In this document: positions 1-9,916 of the stretch, one piece after another
Layout of the letters: every line of letters begins with the position of its first letter
Numbering within the stretch: the first letter of the stretch is position 1
Assembly: GCF_001499675.1 (NCBI RefSeq)
Contig: NZ_LN609302.1
Location: 2,451,896-2,515,895 of the forward strand
DNA from: Acetobacter ghanensis
Lineage (GTDB): Bacteria > Pseudomonadota > Alphaproteobacteria > Acetobacterales > Acetobacteraceae
DNA length: 64,000 nt
Reading direction: 5' to 3'
Notes under the pieces: model-generated
What the model saw: the letters and a program-made list of their open reading frames with translations, nothing else
Database searches by the model: none
Told to the model about the DNA's origin: nothing
Made by a program: the position numbers and the translations under genes

Positions 1-451
1 TTTTTCAACCCCCACCATTAATGGATACAAGCGTTACCGTCCGTTTTCCCTAGCGCCAGACCGGGCCGCATGGGGTATAGACAACCGCGGTGTCATGCTG
101 CGTGTGCTGGCAGGCCAAGGCGACAAAGCCTCTCGGATTGAAAACCGGGTGGGAGAACCCGCAGCCAATCCGTATCTTTACATGGCATCTCAGGTTATTT
201 CCGGCATGGATGGCCTGCGCACCAAAGCACAGCCCGGACTGCCGGTGGACGCCCCATACGAGACACAGGCCCCCTTCCTCCCCACCACACTGGCACAGGC
301 GGTCAATGCGCTGGACAAAAGTTCTGTCTTTCGGGCCGCCATGGGTGATACGTTCATCAACTATATCGTTGAAATCAAGCGTTCCGAAATAAAGCGCTAT
401 GAGCTGGAAGTCTCGGAATGGGAGCAACGAGAATATTTTGACATGTTCTGA
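1..451 (+). CDS. Glutamine synthetase family protein, C-terminal part (5' end outside window)
   Basis: The reading frame is open from base 2 and ends with TGA at 449-451. The translation contains the typical glutamine synthetase C-terminal blocks: NGYKRYRP, then SLAPDRAAWGIDNRG, then ENRVGEPAANPYLYMA, and a terminal WEQREYFDMF. The ENRV arginine and the AANPY block line the glutamate/ATP site in this fold, which ligates ammonia or an amine to glutamate using ATP. The block spacing resembles the GlnT/type III-like or gamma-glutamylamide synthetase branch more than classical GlnA. The substrate cannot be decided from this fragment. The gene is followed after 64 bases by an unrelated secreted lipase. 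Confidence 0.85.
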   Translation, partial: FSTPTINGYKRYRPFSLAPDRAAWGIDNRGVMLRVLAGQGDKASRIENRVGEPAANPYLYMASQVISGMDGLRTKAQPGLPVDAPYETQAPFLPTTLAQAVNALDKSSVFRAAMGDTFINYIVEIKRSEIKRYELEVSEWEQREYFDMF

Positions 452-515
452 CCTCCCTCGCCCTCAATAACAACCGACCATCCCTTAGCAAGGCCCCCAA
501 CACACAGGAACCGGC

Positions 516-1766
516 ATGAAAATTCTTCCTCTGGCCTCTTCCCTTCTGGCTGTTGCCACGGTTCTTTTGCCTGCACCAACCAGAGCCGCAGCGCCCGCCG
601 CCTTTTATGACTGGACGGCACCCGTAACCGCTGCTCCCGGCACATTGCTCCGCAGCGAACCGCTTAAGGCTGACTGGCTTCCAAAAGATACGGGAAATGC
701 CTACAAAATTCTGTACAGTTCGCGCAATGGCATGGCGGCGGATGGCAACGTGCCGGTTTCGGGCTATGTGCTTTTTCCTTCTGGCCCGGCACCCAAAGGG
801 GGCTGGCCGCTGGTGATCTGGGCGCATGGCACAACAGGTGTGGCGGATGTGTGCGCCCCATCGTGGATGGGTCCCCGCCCCAGAGACCAGCTTTACCTGA
901 ATACGTGGCTCAAGCGCGGTTTTGCCATTGTTGCATCCGATTATCAGGGCTTAGGCACACCGGGAACACACCCTTACCTGCTGTACAGGCCCGAAGCCTA
1001 CAGCCTGCTGGATGCGGCCCGTACGGTACTGGCCCAGCACAACTTTGCCCTACAAAACAAAATTATGATTGTTGGACAGTCACAAGGTGGGGGGGCCGCG
1101 CTCGCGGCAACATGGGCGTTTCCACAATATGCACCGGAACTGAAGGTTAAAGGCGCCGTGCTAACAGGGTTGGTAACGGCCATCCATCAGGATACCCCCG
1201 AACAGAACGAAAAGCGCTACACAACCGTGGATGCCATGGACCCGGCGTTTGCCACCCTACGGCTGGCAGGCACAGATCAGGCCATTCATCCCGAAACGGA
1301 CCCAACGTCTCTTTTTTCCGAAAATGGAAAAAAAATGCTCGAAGTCGCTCGAACGGGCTGCCTGCATGACCTGTTTGATGAAGCCAAAAAACTGGGCATT
1401 AAAACGGGCAAGGAGCTTTTGGCTGCCGATATTACCGCATACGACCGTGACATGAGCCACTATTTTGAACTCCCCGATGGCCATGTGAGTGTTCCCGTGT
1501 TTTTGGGCACCGGTCTGGCCGATGGCATGGCGGGCACAACGGGGCAGTATGGTGCAGCACTCGCCCTGTGCCGGGCTGGCAGCACCGTGCAATGGCACAC
1601 ATATCCGGGTGTTACGCATAATGGAGCCGTCAATTACTCGCTGCCAGATTCAGCGCAGTTCACGCACGATGTCATGGCCGGGCGGCCCGTTGCCTCATCG
1701 TGCAACAACCTGACACCTCCAGGCCCCGTACAAAAACCTGCCCCCTACATTCCTTTCAACCAGTAA
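516..1766 (+). CDS. Secreted alpha/beta hydrolase, secretory lipase (LIP) family
   Basis: A 416-residue protein with a signal peptide (hydrophobic core about residues 4-20, cleavage near ...TRAAA). The alpha/beta hydrolase core is clear: an HG oxyanion motif at 104-105, the nucleophile elbow GQSQG with Ser189, a candidate acid Asp336 (GLADG) and a candidate base His368 (VTHNG). Length and motif order match the secretory lipase family, best known from fungi and actinobacteria, which hydrolyses triacylglycerols or other esters outside the cytoplasm. ATG at 516 is chosen because the signal peptide starts there. The next gene begins 28 bases downstream and may be co-transcribed. Confidence 0.8.
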   Translation: MKILPLASSLLAVATVLLPAPTRAAAPAAFYDWTAPVTAAPGTLLRSEPLKADWLPKDTGNAYKILYSSRNGMAADGNVPVSGYVLFPSGPAPKGGWPLVIWAHGTTGVADVCAPSWMGPRPRDQLYLNTWLKRGFAIVASDYQGLGTPGTHPYLLYRPEAYSLLDAARTVLAQHNFALQNKIMIVGQSQGGGAALAATWAFPQYAPELKVKGAVLTGLVTAIHQDTPEQNEKRYTTVDAMDPAFATLRLAGTDQAIHPETDPTSLFSENGKKMLEVARTGCLHDLFDEAKKLGIKTGKELLAADITAYDRDMSHYFELPDGHVSVPVFLGTGLADGMAGTTGQYGAALALCRAGSTVQWHTYPGVTHNGAVNYSLPDSAQFTHDVMAGRPVASSCNNLTPPGPVQKPAPYIPFNQ

Positions 1767-1794
1767 TGGCGCATCATCAAAGGACAAGCAGCGC

Positions 1795-3309
1795 ATGAAC
1801 ATCCCCCACTCAGCCCACACCGCAACGGAGCCTGATGGGTGGGCTGTGGACATTCTGCTCGCCCGCCCCGGCCATGACCAACCTTTGCTTAACCAGCGCA
1901 TAACCACCCACAACGGGTTATTGTGCGCCCCGCAAGCCGAAGCACCCAACCCCTTGGGGGCCGGGCGGGTGGCTCTGCCAGCCTTTGCCAATGCTCATGA
2001 CCATGGGCGGGGAGTGCCAACGCTCTCCGCTGGCATTCCCGATGGACCGTTGGAAATATGGCTGGCGCGGTTAGGTGTGGAACCACGGGTGCAGGCTTAC
2101 ATGAATGCGGCCTGTGCGTTCGCCAACATGGCCGAAGCGGGCATTGGCGCTGTTGTGCATTGCCACAACACGCAAAATGGGCGCGCTCTGCTAGCCGAGG
2201 CTCAGGGAGTGGCGCAGGCTGCGCATGATGTCGGCATCCGCGTGGCCTTTGCCGTGCCCTTTGCGGGTGAAAACGCACTGGCATATGGGCCTGACAGCCA
2301 GCTTGCCAAATGTTTTGCACACCCCGAACACTTCCCCCAGCTTGGTGCAACACGCTTCAAGCGCACGCTGGAGGAAGGGCTTGCCATTGTTGATGAACTG
2401 GCCAAGCTGGAAAGCCGCACTTTTAGTGTGCAGTATGGCCCTGTTGGCCCCCAGTGGGTTGACCGCAAAACGCTTGAAACCATAAGCGCCCGCTCGCAAT
2501 CCACCGGCCGCCGGGTTCATATGCATTTTTTTGAAACCCGGTTGCAAAGGGAATGGGCCGATGCGCACTTCCCCGAAGGGATCGTCACCTATTTTGACCG
2601 GATTGGCCTCCTCTCCCCCCGCCTGACACTGGCCCATTGCTGCTGGCTGCGGGAACATGAGTTGGACCTGCTGGCACAGCGCGGTGTACTGGTCTCGTGC
2701 AATACGTCTTCCAACTTTCGGCTCTCTTCCGGGTTTCCACCAATAACAGGCCTGTTGCAGCGTAACATGACCTTTGGCATTGGCTTGGACGGCATGTCGC
2801 TCGAAGATGATGAGGACATCCTGCGCGAGACCCGCCTGCTCCGGGGGGTGGCCCAATCCCTCCGCCCCGGCGTGGACGGACTGGCGGACAAGGGGCAGTT
2901 TTTACCACAATGTTATGATGCCCTGCTGCGTGGCGGGCGCGAGGCCGTTGTCGGCAAGGATGGAGGCGGCATTGTGCAAGAAGGCGCACCGGCTGACTTT
3001 GTTATTGTGCGCACGGACCGGATTATGCGCCACAAAGTGCCCGATGCCGCACTCCCCGAACTGTTGCTGACACGCCTGACACGTCAGGATGTGGACACGC
3101 TGGTGGTGGACGGCAAAACCGTTGTCCAAAACGGGCATTGCACTGGCGTCTCCAAACCCGAACTTGAACACACACTGGATGAACTTGTTGGCGAAGCACT
3201 TACCCGAATAAGTGCCGACAAACCGGTTGTGAACACAAACTGGGAGGACGGCTTACGCCGCTTTTACCGCACGGGCGCACACCGCCAGCGCACGCCAGAA
3301 CAGACATGA
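1795..3309 (+). CDS. Metal-dependent amidohydrolase (TRZ/ATZ/cytosine deaminase-like)
   Basis: A 504-residue amidohydrolase-superfamily protein. The first metal motif is HDH (His68 and His70, context FANAHDHGRG). Further metal ligands are suggested by HMHFFET near residue 240, LAHCCW near 280, and an aspartate in GLDGMS near 330. The C-terminal beta sandwich includes APADFVIVRTD and VDTLVVDGKTVV, as in deaminase/hydrolase members that act on cyclic or N-containing substrates. The substrate is not identifiable. The stop overlaps the start of the following lactonase-like gene by 4 bases (ATGA), so the two are probably translationally coupled and act on the same compound. Confidence 0.75.
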   Translation: MNIPHSAHTATEPDGWAVDILLARPGHDQPLLNQRITTHNGLLCAPQAEAPNPLGAGRVALPAFANAHDHGRGVPTLSAGIPDGPLEIWLARLGVEPRVQAYMNAACAFANMAEAGIGAVVHCHNTQNGRALLAEAQGVAQAAHDVGIRVAFAVPFAGENALAYGPDSQLAKCFAHPEHFPQLGATRFKRTLEEGLAIVDELAKLESRTFSVQYGPVGPQWVDRKTLETISARSQSTGRRVHMHFFETRLQREWADAHFPEGIVTYFDRIGLLSPRLTLAHCCWLREHELDLLAQRGVLVSCNTSSNFRLSSGFPPITGLLQRNMTFGIGLDGMSLEDDEDILRETRLLRGVAQSLRPGVDGLADKGQFLPQCYDALLRGGREAVVGKDGGGIVQEGAPADFVIVRTDRIMRHKVPDAALPELLLTRLTRQDVDTLVVDGKTVVQNGHCTGVSKPELEHTLDELVGEALTRISADKPVVNTNWEDGLRRFYRTGAHRQRTPEQT

Positions 3310-4079
3310 CAGATATAAAGCGCTTATTCATTCTGCTTTGTGGGTATGAAATCCTGCCCAAATCCATTTCTGTCATGGGAGCGGACAACCGCTTTCTTCT
3401 CAGCGAGCCAATCTGCGCCTACCTGCTGGACACCACCCATGGGTGGGTGCTGCTTGATGCAGGAATGGACCCCAAGCATGTCCACGACCCATTACGGCTC
3501 CAGACGTATTTTGGGCAATACGGCATGGTGCCACCCGTTATAAAAAAACAGCATGATCTGGAAAGCCAACTGGCCACACTTGGTGTACGGCTTTCCGATA
3601 TTGCCTGGATTATTCTCTCCCACCTGCATTTTGACCATGCAGGCTACATCAAACACTGCCCGCAAGCACGCGTATCCGTCCAGCGGCGGGAACATGCGGC
3701 GGCTCTTCAATCCACCTCCACCGCCTATATTGCAGAAGATTTTAACACACCCACCATACAGTGGGATCTCAGAGATGGGGACTGGGACGCTTTTGCAGGC
3801 CTGACCCTGCTGGATACCAGAGGCCATTCAGATGGCCACCAATCCGCCCTGCTCCGCCTGAAGCATACAGGTCCCCTGATCCTGACTTTTGACGCGGGCG
3901 ATCTACGAGAGAACTTCACGCACAGCATTCCACCGGGGGTCTGCACGGACCAGAGTGCCGCGCTCCAGTCCATAAGGCGGCTGCAAGACCTTGCCCGGTC
4001 CGAGCAGGCCCAACTGATCCTTTTTCATGACCCGGAGGAAATACAGACCCTGCGCCTGTCGCCCGACCATTACGCCTGA
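3306..4079 (+). CDS. N-acyl homoserine lactonase-like metallo-beta-lactamase
   Basis: A 257-residue metallo-beta-lactamase fold hydrolase. The zinc motif HxHxDH is seen as HLHFDHAG near residues 108-115, with additional ligands RGHSDGH near 173 and a FDAGD aspartate near 195. Length and motif spacing fit the AiiA/AttM type of N-acyl homoserine lactonases and related lactone hydrolases. The start codon overlaps the stop of the upstream amidohydrolase. That pairing suggests a catabolic lactone or cyclic amide ring-opening role as readily as quorum quenching. No signal peptide is visible, so it is probably cytoplasmic. Confidence 0.75.
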   Translation: MTDIKRLFILLCGYEILPKSISVMGADNRFLLSEPICAYLLDTTHGWVLLDAGMDPKHVHDPLRLQTYFGQYGMVPPVIKKQHDLESQLATLGVRLSDIAWIILSHLHFDHAGYIKHCPQARVSVQRREHAAALQSTSTAYIAEDFNTPTIQWDLRDGDWDAFAGLTLLDTRGHSDGHQSALLRLKHTGPLILTFDAGDLRENFTHSIPPGVCTDQSAALQSIRRLQDLARSEQAQLILFHDPEEIQTLRLSPDHYA

Positions 4080-4093
4080 CCGGCCCACTCCGC

Positions 4094-5564
4094 CTACGTG
4101 CCGCAATATGTGTAGGGCACGACCTCATCGGGGGTGGGGGAGAACGTGTAGTGTTCCATACCCGGCTGCTCCACGTAGGGTGTGGCCAGCAGGTGCAGCA
4201 TCTCGTTAAACGGTGCGTAATCCCCCTGTTGCACAGCGGCCTGAATCATGGCCTCCACCTTGTGGTTGCGGGGGATGTAGCACGGATTGACCCGCGCCAT
4301 GCTCTGGGCACGGGCAACCCAGTTCGCCCCGCCCTCCTGCGCCAGACGCACACGCCACCGGGCCAACCACGGCCCAAAGGTTGGGGGCAGGCCTGCGGGG
4401 GCTACATCCTGCCCGGACAAAACCCCTGCGTGGCTCAAGGCGCGGAAGGCATTGGTCATATCCGCCTTTTCCCGCTCCATCAGGTCTAGCAGGTCCTTGA
4501 ACAGGGTTTCGTCCTCATCCTGCTCACCTTCCAACCCAAGCTTGGCACGCATTCCGGCAAAATACGCGGCATGAAAATGCGTGTGGAACGTGGCCAGAAC
4601 CTGCTGGGCTACGGTTACGGCGTCATCCTCCTCTTCCGCCAGCAGAGGCAACAGGGCCTCGGCAAAGCGGGTCAGGTTCCATAGGGCAATGGTCGGCTGG
4701 TTTGTGTAGGCATACCGCCCGCGCTCATCAATAAAGCTGAACACGGTAGTGGGCTTATACGTGTCCATAAAGGCGCAGGGGCCGTAATCTATTGTTTCGC
4801 CCGATATGGCCATGTTGTCGGTATTCATAACGCCATGAATAAAGCCAACCAGCATCCAACGGGCGACAAGGTCCGCCTGTGCAGCCACCACGCTTTGCAG
4901 GAACGCCACATAAGGCTGCGCGGCCTGTGCCGCTTGGGGGTAAAGGCGGGCTATGGCAAAGTCGGCCAGCACGCGCAGGCCTGCCACATCCTGCCGGGCA
5001 GCAAGATACTGGAACGTGCCAACCCGAATATGGCTGCGCGCCACACGTGCCAGAATAGCACCGGGCAACGGTGTTTCACGATAAACGCGCTCGCCTGTTT
5101 CCACCGCGGCCAGAGCACGGGTGGTGGCAATACCAAGGGCGGCCATGCTCTCACTCAGCAAATATTCGCGCAGAACGGGGCCAAGGGCAGCCCGGCCATC
5201 CCCCCTGCGGGAGAAGGGTGTAGGGCCGGAACCTTTTAGCTGGATTTCCCACAGCCTCCCCTCCCTGTCCGGCGCATCTCCCAGCAGCAGAGCGCGCCCA
5301 TCCCCCAGTTGAGGAGAAAAATAGGCCAAACTGGTGCCCCGCATAAGCGGTGGCAACAGGGTCCACGCCTTGGGGCATCTGATTACCGGCCAGCATGGCC
5401 AGCCCCTGCGGGCCAGCCAGCCATGTGCTATCCAACCCTAGCGCATCGGCCAGAGGAACATTCAGCCGGATCAGCCTTGGAGCCGCTACAGGCGTAGCCT
5501 GTGTTGGGGCAAAAAAGCGGGATGGCAGCGTTGCGTAACTCTGCTGGATGGGAAGCTGGGGCAT
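4094..5564 (-). pseudogene. selO: Protein adenylyltransferase SelO (YdiU), single frameshift
   Basis: Two adjacent frames together give a complete SelO, a pseudokinase-fold enzyme that transfers AMP from ATP to proteins. The N-terminal part (from 5564) reads SYATLPSRFFAPT and runs to YAGHQFG. The rest (to 4094) continues as SPQLGDGRALLLGD, LKGSGPTPFSRRGDGRAALG, HGVMNTDNM and INPCYIPRNH-like blocks. In the family YAGHQFG is followed directly by the QLGDGRA block, so the frames must join near 5317. Removing one T from the five-base run (A5 on the plus strand, 5317-5321) restores one frame of 489 codons, the usual length. This is either a homopolymer sequencing error or a real inactivating frameshift. 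Confidence 0.85.
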
Positions 5565-5829
5565 TCTACATTACGCCTTGCATATAAAGCCGTGGAGCCT
5601 ACAGGCAGGTGCCAGCCCTGCCGCAGCCGCACAACACACAGAAACGGGCCACATGCACCGAAGTTTGCACCTGTCTGGCACAGACCCGGCGAACATGATA
5701 GGAAAGACCCCACCCGGATGACCGGACAGGCCGCGTTTTTGGCGCGACTGAACAACAGAATAAAAACCGTATATCGGAGCAACCAGGCCACTGGTCCAGA
5801 CGCCAGCGCCGCGGAGACGCGAGAACACC
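5565..5829. other. Intergenic region, divergent selO/ilvE starts
   Basis: These 265 bases separate the divergently transcribed selO and ilvE. I see no convincing gene, RNA or repeat in them. They presumably carry both promoters, but I could not pick out a -35/-10 pair with confidence. Confidence 0.4.
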
Positions 5830-6930
5830 ATGACCACCGCATCTGACATCGCCTTCAAGATCACCCGTAAAACGGATGGCACGCCCGCCGCCGAGCGCGA
5901 AAGCCTGATAGCCAACCCGGGCTTTGGCCGCGCCTTTACCGATCATATGGCTGTTGTCACTTATACGGAAGGCAAAGGCTGGCATTCTGCGGAAATTCTG
6001 CCCCGCCAGCCGCTCATGCTCGACCCTGCCGCCTCTGTTCTGCACTACGCGCAGGAAATTTTTGAAGGCATGAAGGCTTACCGCGCCCCCAATGGTGGCG
6101 TGCAGCTCTTCCGCCCTGAAGCCAACGCCCGCCGGTTCCAGAAGTCTGCCGAGCGCATGGCCATGGCACAACTGCCCGAAGACCTGTTTTTGGAAGCCGT
6201 AACCCAGCTGGTGAAAATTGACCGTGACTGGGTGCCCGCACCTGAAGTGGGCACGCTTTACATCCGCCCGTTCATGATTGCGACGGAAGCAGCCCTTGGG
6301 GTCAAACCTGCCTCCGAGTTCAAGTTCATTGTTATTGCCTGCGCCGCTGGGGAATATTTCTCCAAGGATGCCGGTCCGGTTTCAGTCTGGGTGGAAACGG
6401 AAACCGTGCGCGCCTCCCGCGGGGGCACGGGCACTGCCAAATGCGGCGGCAACTACGCTGCCAGCCTGACCGCACAGATGGAAGGCAAGCACCACGGCTG
6501 CCAGCAGGTTCTGTTCCTGGATGCGGAAGAACGCCGCTGGCTGGAAGAAATGGGCGGCATGAACGTGATGATGGTGTTTGAAGACGGCACCCTGCTCACC
6601 CCGCCACTGGCTGGCGGCACCATCCTGCACGGCATTACCCGTGACAGCCTGCTGACACTGGCGCGCGATGCCGGGCTGACCGTAAAGGAAGAGCGCTACG
6701 CGCTTGACCAACTGTTTGCGGATGCCAAATCCGGCAAGCTCAAGGAAGTGTTTGCCTGCGGTACGGCGGCTGTTGTCTCCCCCATTGGGACATTCAAAAG
6801 CAAGACGGACCACTGCACCATCAACAACAACAAGGTGGGCGAGGTTACGGCAAAGCTGCGCCAGAGCCTGTGCGATATTCAGTTTGGCCGCGCGGCAGAC
6901 CCGCACAACTGGATCTGCTCGGTGGCCTAA
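5830..6930 (+). CDS. ilvE: Branched-chain amino acid aminotransferase
   Basis: A 366-residue fold-type IV PLP aminotransferase of the IlvE type, catalysing the last reversible transamination in leucine, isoleucine and valine metabolism with glutamate/2-oxoglutarate. The PLP lysine is Lys204 in GTAKCGGNYA. Other family blocks are IFEGMKAY (about 77-84), FRPEANARR (94-102), YIRPFMIAT (144-152) and EMGGMNVMMVF. The C-terminal GTAAVVSPIG phosphate-binding loop is present. A clear rho-independent terminator follows about 30 bases after the stop. Confidence 0.93.
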   Translation: MTTASDIAFKITRKTDGTPAAERESLIANPGFGRAFTDHMAVVTYTEGKGWHSAEILPRQPLMLDPAASVLHYAQEIFEGMKAYRAPNGGVQLFRPEANARRFQKSAERMAMAQLPEDLFLEAVTQLVKIDRDWVPAPEVGTLYIRPFMIATEAALGVKPASEFKFIVIACAAGEYFSKDAGPVSVWVETETVRASRGGTGTAKCGGNYAASLTAQMEGKHHGCQQVLFLDAEERRWLEEMGGMNVMMVFEDGTLLTPPLAGGTILHGITRDSLLTLARDAGLTVKEERYALDQLFADAKSGKLKEVFACGTAAVVSPIGTFKSKTDHCTINNNKVGEVTAKLRQSLCDIQFGRAADPHNWICSVA

Positions 6931-6958
6931 GCCCTCCCAGCATCCCACATCCCTCCAC

Positions 6959-6990
6959 ACACCCCGGGCCCGCTGCCGGGGTGTTTTCTT
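6959..6990 (+). terminator. Rho-independent terminator after ilvE
   Basis: A perfect 9-bp stem, ACACCCCGG (6959-6967) with CCGGGGTGT (6976-6984), closes a GC-rich 8-base loop and is followed by TTTTCTT-type sequence. It lies between ilvE and polA on the same strand. Confidence 0.8.
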
Positions 6991-7099
6991 ATCCACCCCG
7001 CTCTGTGGCGGACATGCTGGACAGACAGGCCCAAGCGGCATATCCCCAACACATGTTCGCTTTTTTATCCGCATCTTCCTGCACACGGGTCATCCAGCC

Positions 7100-9913
7100 A
7101 TGACAGACACACCGCATCTGGTTCTCGTGGATGGCAGCGGCTTCATATTCCGCGCTTTTCATGCCCTCCCCCCCATGACCAACCCCGAGGGGGTGCCGGT
7201 CAATGCGGTTTATGGCTTTACCAACATGCTGGCCCGCCTGCTGCGCGACCATGTGGGCACACATCTGGCCGTGCTGTTTGATGCCAGCCGCCAGACCTTC
7301 CGCTCCGAGATTTACCCCCAGTACAAGGCCCACCGCCCCGAACCGCCGGAAGACCTGCGCCCCCAGTTTGGCCTGATCCGTGACGCCACACAGGCTTTTA
7401 ATGTACCGGGCATAGAACTACCGGGCTGGGAAGCGGACGACCTGATTGCCTCCTACGCGGTGGCCATACGCAAGATGGGCGGCACCTGCACCATTATCTC
7501 GTCCGATAAGGACCTGATGCAGCTTGTCGGCCCCGGCGTGTGTATGCTGGACCCCATTAAACAAACCCCTATTGGCCCGGCGGAAGTGGAGACCAAGTTT
7601 GGTGTCCCGCCCGAAAAAGTGGTGGACGTACAGGCCCTTATGGGCGACCCGACGGATAACGTGCCCGGTGTGCCCGGCATTGGCCCCAAAACGGCCTCGG
7701 CGCTGATTAATGAATTCGGCACGCTGGAAAATGTTCTGGCCAGCGCCCCGGATATGAAAAAATCCAAAAAGCGGGAAATGCTGATCGAACATGCACAGGC
7801 GGCCCGCCTCTCGCTCCAACTGGTCACGCTGGCCACAGATGTGCCGCTGCCCGTGCCCGTGGAAGAGCTAACCACGCGTGAGCCGGACAAACTGGTGCTG
7901 GCTGACTGGCTGGATAGCATGGGCTTCCGCTCCGTTCTGTCCCGCATGGGTATGGGTGACCCTTCTGGCGCACAGGCCCACCGTGCGGCCCGTGCCTCGG
8001 CCCATGCCAGCGCTAACGGGCATACCGCACCCGCCGCCGAGGCAACCACGCCACCAGCCACCGGCCCCGCCGACCTGCTCAGCGCCCCATATGAGGGCTA
8101 TGAGACCGTGCGTGACGCCCAAAGCCTGCAAAAATGGGTTAGTGCCGCGCAGGAAGCCGGACTGTGCGCCGTGGATACGGAAACTGACGGGCTGGACCCG
8201 TTAGCCGCCAACATTCTGGGCTTCTCGCTAGCCATTGCCCCCGGCAAAGCCTGCTACGTTCCCCTACGGCATGAGGGCACGCTGGAGGCCCTGACCGGCG
8301 AACAGCTTGATGCCACACAGGCACTGGACCTGTTGCGCCCTCTGCTGGCGGACAAGAGTGTTCTCAAGGTCTTCCAGAACGCCAAATTTGACCTGCTGGT
8401 GCTGGACCATGCAGGCATTGACCACGCCACCATTACCCCGGTGGATGACACAATGCTGATCTCCTACAGCCAGTCAGCCGGGCTGCATGGGCAGGGCATG
8501 GACGAACTCTCCGTCCTGCACCTCAACCACACGCCCATAACGTATGACAGCGTAACTGGCACGGGCCGCAACCGTATTCCCTTTGCCAAGGTGCCGGTGG
8601 AAAAAGCCACCACCTACGCCGCCGAGGATGCAGACGTAACCCTGCGCCTATGGCACATACTGCACCCCACCCTCCGCACCAACAAAGCGCTGGCCCTGTA
8701 TGAGCAGGTCGAACGCCCACTGGTGCAGGTCCTTGCCAGTATGGAAAAAAGTGGCATTGCGGTGGACCGCGCGGAACTGACCCGCCTTTCCGCCGACTTT
8801 GAAAGCCGGATGAAGAACATGGAACAGGGCATTTACAGTGCCGCTGGCCGTGAATTCAACATTGCCTCCCCCCGCCAGCTTGGCGAAATCCTGTTTGACG
8901 AGATGGGGCTAAAGGGCGGCAAACGCGGCAAGGCGGGAGCCTGGAGCACGGATTCCTCCGTATTGCAGGACTTGGCTGACCAAGGCCATGACCTGCCGGT
9001 ACGCGTGCTGGAATGGCGGCAGCTTGCCAAGCTCAAATCCACCTACACGGATGCCCTGCTCAAGCTGACCAGTAAGGAAAGCCGGGTCCATACGTCGTTC
9101 CAGATGGCCATTACCACCACGGGCCGCCTGTCCTCCTCCGACCCCAACCTCCAGAACATTCCTGTCCGCACGGAGGAAGGCACGCGTATCCGTCAGGCGT
9201 TTGTAGCTCCGGCCGGGCGCAAGCTGATCTCGGCCGACTATTCCCAGATCGAGCTGCGGCTACTGGCCGATGTGGCCAATATTCCCACCCTGCGTGAAGC
9301 CTTTGAACTGGGGCAGGACATTCACGCCCGCACCGCGTCCGAGGTGTTCAACATCCCGCTCGAAGGCATGGATGCCCTGACCCGCCGCCGCGCCAAGGCC
9401 ATTAACTTTGGTATTATTTACGGCATTTCCGCTTTTGGTCTGGGCAAGCAGCTTGGTATTCCCGCAGGTGAGGCCAGAAGTTACATAGATGCCTACTTTG
9501 CCCGCTACCCCGGTATTCGGGACTATATGGAGCGGATTAAGGAAGAAGCCCGCACCAACGGGTATGTTATGACGCCCTTTGGCAGGCGCTGTTACGTACC
9601 CGGCATACACGAAAAAAGCGCTGTCCGCCGCCAGTATGCAGAAAGACAGGCCATTAACGCCCCCCTACAGGGCGGTGCGGCCGATATTATCAAACGTGCT
9701 ATGGTCCGCCTGCCCAGCGCACTGGACAAAGCCGGGCTGGGCAGCACCCGTATGCTGCTACAGGTCCATGACGAACTACTGTTTGAGGTGGACGATGCGC
9801 AGGCGGAAGCCGTAGCCAAAACAGTCAAAGACATTATGGAAGCAGCGGCACAGCTCTCCGTGCCACTGGTGGTAGAAACAGGCATTGGCCAAAACTGGGC
9901 AGAGGCACATTAA
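7100..9913 (+). CDS. polA: DNA polymerase I
   Basis: A 937-residue family A DNA polymerase for Okazaki fragment maturation and repair. An N-terminal 5'-nuclease domain (LVDGSGFIFRAFHALPP, then WEADDLIASYA and VPGIGPKTA) is followed by a 3'-5' exonuclease domain whose motif I keeps its acidic residues (AVDTETDGLD, near 356). The polymerase domain has SADYSQIELR (motif A, near 711), RRRAKAINFGIIYG (motif B) and LQVHDELLFEV (motif C, near 887). The frame is open upstream to 6704, but that stretch overlaps ilvE and the terminator. ATG 7100 begins the conserved N-terminus. The next gene starts 3 bases after the stop. Confidence 0.95.
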   Translation: MTDTPHLVLVDGSGFIFRAFHALPPMTNPEGVPVNAVYGFTNMLARLLRDHVGTHLAVLFDASRQTFRSEIYPQYKAHRPEPPEDLRPQFGLIRDATQAFNVPGIELPGWEADDLIASYAVAIRKMGGTCTIISSDKDLMQLVGPGVCMLDPIKQTPIGPAEVETKFGVPPEKVVDVQALMGDPTDNVPGVPGIGPKTASALINEFGTLENVLASAPDMKKSKKREMLIEHAQAARLSLQLVTLATDVPLPVPVEELTTREPDKLVLADWLDSMGFRSVLSRMGMGDPSGAQAHRAARASAHASANGHTAPAAEATTPPATGPADLLSAPYEGYETVRDAQSLQKWVSAAQEAGLCAVDTETDGLDPLAANILGFSLAIAPGKACYVPLRHEGTLEALTGEQLDATQALDLLRPLLADKSVLKVFQNAKFDLLVLDHAGIDHATITPVDDTMLISYSQSAGLHGQGMDELSVLHLNHTPITYDSVTGTGRNRIPFAKVPVEKATTYAAEDADVTLRLWHILHPTLRTNKALALYEQVERPLVQVLASMEKSGIAVDRAELTRLSADFESRMKNMEQGIYSAAGREFNIASPRQLGEILFDEMGLKGGKRGKAGAWSTDSSVLQDLADQGHDLPVRVLEWRQLAKLKSTYTDALLKLTSKESRVHTSFQMAITTTGRLSSSDPNLQNIPVRTEEGTRIRQAFVAPAGRKLISADYSQIELRLLADVANIPTLREAFELGQDIHARTASEVFNIPLEGMDALTRRRAKAINFGIIYGISAFGLGKQLGIPAGEARSYIDAYFARYPGIRDYMERIKEEARTNGYVMTPFGRRCYVPGIHEKSAVRRQYAERQAINAPLQGGAADIIKRAMVRLPSALDKAGLGSTRMLLQVHDELLFEVDDAQAEAVAKTVKDIMEAAAQLSVPLVVETGIGQNWAEAH

Positions 9914-9916
9914 CCC

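Noticed and set aside
6704..7099. Upstream extension of polA to 6704
   Set aside because: It overlaps ilvE in another frame and runs through the ilvE terminator. The conserved polymerase N-terminus begins at ATG 7100.
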